Origin: a bacterium
GTDB lineage: Bacteria; Patescibacteriota; Minisyncoccia; JAUYLV01
Direction: 5' to 3'
Length of the DNA stretch: 53,320 nt
Assembly (NCBI GenBank): GCA_030649025.1
Contig: JAUSGO010000033.1
Coordinates: forward strand, 1 to 53,320
The notes under the pieces are model-generated. The model had not been told where the DNA came from and searched no databases. It saw nothing but the letters and a program-made list of their open reading frames with translations. Of the stretch, positions 51,083 through 53,320 are shown in pieces. A program made the position numbers and the translations under genes. Each line of letters opens with the position of its first letter. Positions within the stretch are counted from its first letter, which is position 1.

Positions 51083-51871
51083 ATGGGAAACCAAGTTTTG
51101 GTAAATATCTCCGTAGATAAAGTAAAGCGGCTCACGCTCCTATTACAAAAGGTTTTGGAGCTTCTGGATGAACATGAGCCGTTGAGGACCGATATAAGCC
51201 GGGAAAGCGTCTCATTTTTCTCTCATGTGAGCTTGGCTTCAAAAGGGACACTCCCTGCTTCTCAAAAAGCACTTCTTGAGAGTTTGGAGAAGATATGTAA
51301 TTACCTTGAGCTTGCCGAACATCTGCCCGCCTTCAAAGATATAAGTATAGATATTCTGAAAAGCTTATATGTCGGGATTAGTAGGCGCTTGGCTGAAGAT
51401 GTCCCGATGGTTGAAGCGGAAGAAAAAAATCCCGCTTCGCCAAGATTTCAGACTGTCTCCAGGCGAGATGGACAAGGCCAGCATGAAGAGAAAATCCTTC
51501 ATAAGCAAGCAGGGCGCTCTTCTTTTTTTCAAAAGTCGCGGAAGACAAACTTGATACTGGATAAGCCGGAGAAACATCTTGCTCCAAGTCCTCTCTCCGA
51601 TCGTCAGCAGTTCATGCTTCGCTTCGCCTCGTCCCGCAAAAAGTTTCAACTTAAAGAGCTCATAAGCCATTTCCCCTCTCTTAGCGAAAAAACCATACGC
51701 AACGACCTTCTGGCTCTTTGTGAACATGGCCTTGTCCGGAGGTTTGGAATTGCTCCAAGAAGCTATTATGAAGTTTCTGTCCATGCGGAAGTATCAATGC
51801 ATAATACGGAACATGTTTTTAATCATGCGGAATCGGTCGTTTTTAATACGGAACCCATACAAGTCATATGA
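51083..51871 (+). CDS. Protein with C-terminal DeoR-like winged helix, function unknown
   Basis: 262 aa. N-terminal helical part (about 1-115, no recognised family), a charged linker (about 115-170) and a winged-helix segment (about 172-232: RQQFMLRFASSRKKFQLKELISHFPSLSEKTIRNDLLALCEHGLVRRFG) typical of DeoR/Fic-linked HTH domains. The last 30 residues repeat an SVHAEVSMHNTEHVFNHAESV pattern. Its stop overlaps the start of the sugar nucleotidyltransferase by 4 nt, so the two are made together; it may regulate surface sugar synthesis. Confidence 0.6.
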   Translation: MGNQVLVNISVDKVKRLTLLLQKVLELLDEHEPLRTDISRESVSFFSHVSLASKGTLPASQKALLESLEKICNYLELAEHLPAFKDISIDILKSLYVGISRRLAEDVPMVEAEEKNPASPRFQTVSRRDGQGQHEEKILHKQAGRSSFFQKSRKTNLILDKPEKHLAPSPLSDRQQFMLRFASSRKKFQLKELISHFPSLSEKTIRNDLLALCEHGLVRRFGIAPRSYYEVSVHAEVSMHNTEHVFNHAESVVFNTEPIQVI

Positions 51872-52596
51872 AAGGAGTCATACTTGCTGCAGGCAAGGGA
51901 ACGCGTCTCTTGCCGGTTACAAAAGTCGTCAATAAGAGCCTTGTACTTGTTTACGACAAACCACTTATTTATTATCCGATAACGACGCTTCGGGACTCAG
52001 GTATTACCGAAATCCTCATTATTGCCCGCCCCGGACACGGTGGTCAGTTTCTTGATCTTCTTGGATCCGGAAAAGATCTTGGAGTAAGGCTGACATACGA
52101 TGTGCAGGAAGAACCGCTTGGGATTGCCCATGGTCTTGCGATTGCGGAAGATTTTACAGACGAGGGAAAGTTTGCCTTTATTCTCGCAGACAACATATTT
52201 GAAGATACCTTTGAAGATGTGGTGCGGAAGTTTTCCTCATCTGGTCCCGGTGCGGTAATCGCTGTCAAGAAGGTAGGTGATCCGTGGAGGTCCGGCGTGG
52301 TGGAAATAAAAGATGGTACGGTGATAAGCATTGAAGAGAAACCAAAAAATCCAAAATCTTCACTCGTTGCCACCGGTTTTTATCTGTACGACAATAATGT
52401 TTTTGAGATCATACGGACCTTAAAACCATCGGAAAGAGGGGAGTATGAAATTACCGATGTCAATAAGGCCTACCTTGCGAATGGTCAGCTTTCCACAATA
52501 GAAATAAAGGGAACCTGGATAGATGCCGGAACGTTCGATTCCCTTCTTGAGGCGAATATACACATTGCAAATAAGGTAAAGGCAGGGCGGAAATAA
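51868..52596 (+). CDS. Sugar-1-phosphate nucleotidyltransferase (RmlA/GalU-like)
   Basis: 242 aa. Opens MKGVILAAGKGTRLLPVTKVVNKSLVLVYDKPLIYYP, the nucleotide-binding signature of dTDP- or UDP-glucose pyrophosphorylases; ILADNIFED holds the metal-binding Asp; EEKPKNPKSSLVATGFYLYDNNVF and GTWIDAGTFDSLLEA are family blocks. The usual SKQL of RmlA is NKSL, so the sugar cannot be named with confidence. Provides activated sugars for surface glycans or glycoproteins. Confidence 0.88.
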   Translation: MKGVILAAGKGTRLLPVTKVVNKSLVLVYDKPLIYYPITTLRDSGITEILIIARPGHGGQFLDLLGSGKDLGVRLTYDVQEEPLGIAHGLAIAEDFTDEGKFAFILADNIFEDTFEDVVRKFSSSGPGAVIAVKKVGDPWRSGVVEIKDGTVISIEEKPKNPKSSLVATGFYLYDNNVFEIIRTLKPSERGEYEITDVNKAYLANGQLSTIEIKGTWIDAGTFDSLLEANIHIANKVKAGRK

Positions 52597-53121
52597 AGCC
52601 TTGTAGCTCCATTTGCCGGGAAGAGCGCCGCCATGGATTTCTCCGGACGAGCAAGAACTGTAAGATTTGACTGCTTTTCCCGTCTCTATGTACAGGCAAG
52701 AACTCTTTTAAGGTAAACGGCTTAGCCGACTGAGATTGCCGATAAGCACTCAATAAGGGTACTTAAGGATGATGGTTTATCCACAGTAGAATTTAGCGGC
52801 ATGTGTTAAGCTTATAGTTGCTTAAGATAGCAAATGCCCAGAAAAGTGCGGCCAAACCATTATTTTTAGTGGTTCGTCTGGGTTCATGATGGCGATGTTG
52901 TGGCGGGAAAAGTAAATTTGTGCTACAACATTGCTAGCATGGATTGACCCTTGAAAACAGAAAATTCAAGATAAAAGATAAACGAAACACGGTTTCCTAA
53001 ATATTATTATTTCGGGTTTCTTCGGCGCGCGAAAAGAGTTCTCGATGGGATGCACCCCAAAAGGTCGACATCAGTCGCAGAATGTTGCGCGCAAGAGGAG
53101 ACGTAATTAAAAAATCACACT
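52597..53121 (+). other. 525-bp non-coding region, structured leader of the S-layer-like gene
   Basis: No supportable ORF. Structures: GCGATGTTGTGGC (52892-52904) pairs with GCTACAACATTGC (52922-52934), 13 bp with two G-U pairs; AACCA/TGGTT hairpin near 52854-52873; CTTGAA/TTCAAG near 52950-52972. A possible -35 TTGACC lies near 52944. One exact DnaA-box-like TTATCCACA sits at 52777-52785. Probably the promoter and a long stable 5' leader of the highly expressed surface gene; a small RNA is also possible. Confidence 0.45.
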
Positions 53122-53320
53122 ATGATACATGTTAATTCAGTAATGAGGAAGCGCTTTATCAAAGCGATCTCCCTCACCACGACCATTACCACAACGGTGT
53201 GGATGACCGGCGCGGCATTTCTTATGCCCGTCGCATCCCACGCTGCGGTAACGATCAATGACGGCGATATCTTCCGCGCGTCCAACGACTACAAGGTGTA
53301 CATCGCCAAGTATGTTGGCG
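53122..53320 (+). CDS. S-layer-like surface protein, 3' truncated by window edge
   Basis: First 66 codons only. The start is ATG 53122 or 53143. Signal peptide with basic start (MRKRFIKAISLTTT), hydrophobic core and a site near SHAAV; the mature part begins VTINDGDIFRASNDYKVYIAKYVG, a motif met near the N-terminus of large surface proteins in Parcubacteria. Very Thr-rich and Ala-rich, with a codon use skewed to C-ending codons compared with neighbours, as expected for a highly expressed protein. A strong purine stretch AGAGGAG lies at 53094-53100, too far from either ATG to act as an SD. Confidence 0.7.
   Translation, partial: MIHVNSVMRKRFIKAISLTTTITTTVWMTGAAFLMPVASHAAVTINDGDIFRASNDYKVYIAKYVG

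Noticed and set aside
52777-52785. Perfect DnaA-box-like TTATCCACA suggesting a replication origin
   Set aside because: Only one box, no cluster, no AT-rich unwinding region and no dnaA or dnaN nearby.

Overview
The window reads as a chromosomal segment of a Candidate Phyla Radiation (Patescibacteria) bacterium, most likely a Parcubacteria/Paceibacteria lineage. The grounds are a 16S rRNA with CPR-type deviations (an altered 530 loop and no 23S or 5S gene behind it), compact housekeeping genes with many GTG and TTG starts, a pared-down type IV pilus operon, and large surface proteins of the type seen in these cells. The lineage is inferred from gene content and rRNA signatures; no tree was run.

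Layout. 1-1282: 3' five-sixths of a 16S rRNA gene, followed by a structured tail and a terminator. 1.5-2.5 kb: a YdcF-like (DUF218) gene and tRNA-Arg(CCG). 2.7-16.3 kb, all on the minus strand: phoH-like PIN-ATPase, leuS, tatD, metG, rsmI, then a type IV pilus/pseudopilus operon (two prepilins, pilC, a nuclease-like insert gene, pilB), a CheY-like receiver and tRNA-Ile(UAU). 16.7-18.5 kb: ftsH. 18.7-30.2 kb, plus strand: a surface locus with two pairs of (membrane-anchored WxL-interacting-like protein + secreted WxL-like protein), the second secreted protein ending in a type I dockerin, followed by four membrane-anchored proteins that each start with a cohesin-like domain. 30.2-35.6 kb: a small membrane protein, cyclophilin, pyrG, nfo, tgt (minus) and a SpoU methyltransferase. 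35.7-38 kb: a fused E1 alpha/beta 2-oxoacid dehydrogenase without E2 or E3. 38.3-47.7 kb: rseP, proS, mreB, mreC, PBP2 (mrdA), folD, greA, lysS. 47.9-52.6 kb: a 3D-domain protein, serS, alr, an HTH protein and a sugar nucleotidyltransferase. The window ends inside an S-layer-like surface protein.

How it works together. The surface locus looks like a self-contained cell-envelope assembly: a dockerin-tagged secreted protein could dock onto four cohesin-bearing anchors whose cytoplasmic tails differ, but three of which finish in the same proline-run-plus-glutamine terminus. MreB/MreC/PBP2, Alr, FtsH and RseP provide cell shape, wall synthesis and envelope proteolysis; the pilus operon provides a second surface appendage.

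Three further themes stand out. (1) The 16S 3' end lacks the canonical CCUCC anti-Shine-Dalgarno core, and several genes have a promoter -10 box 7-8 nt before the start codon, suggesting leaderless initiation. (2) Intergenic spacers are full of palindromic elements, many with arms built from tandem 7-nt units. (3) Such heptamer repeats lie inside the signal-sequence coding regions of three exported proteins, where loss or gain of a unit would shift the frame.
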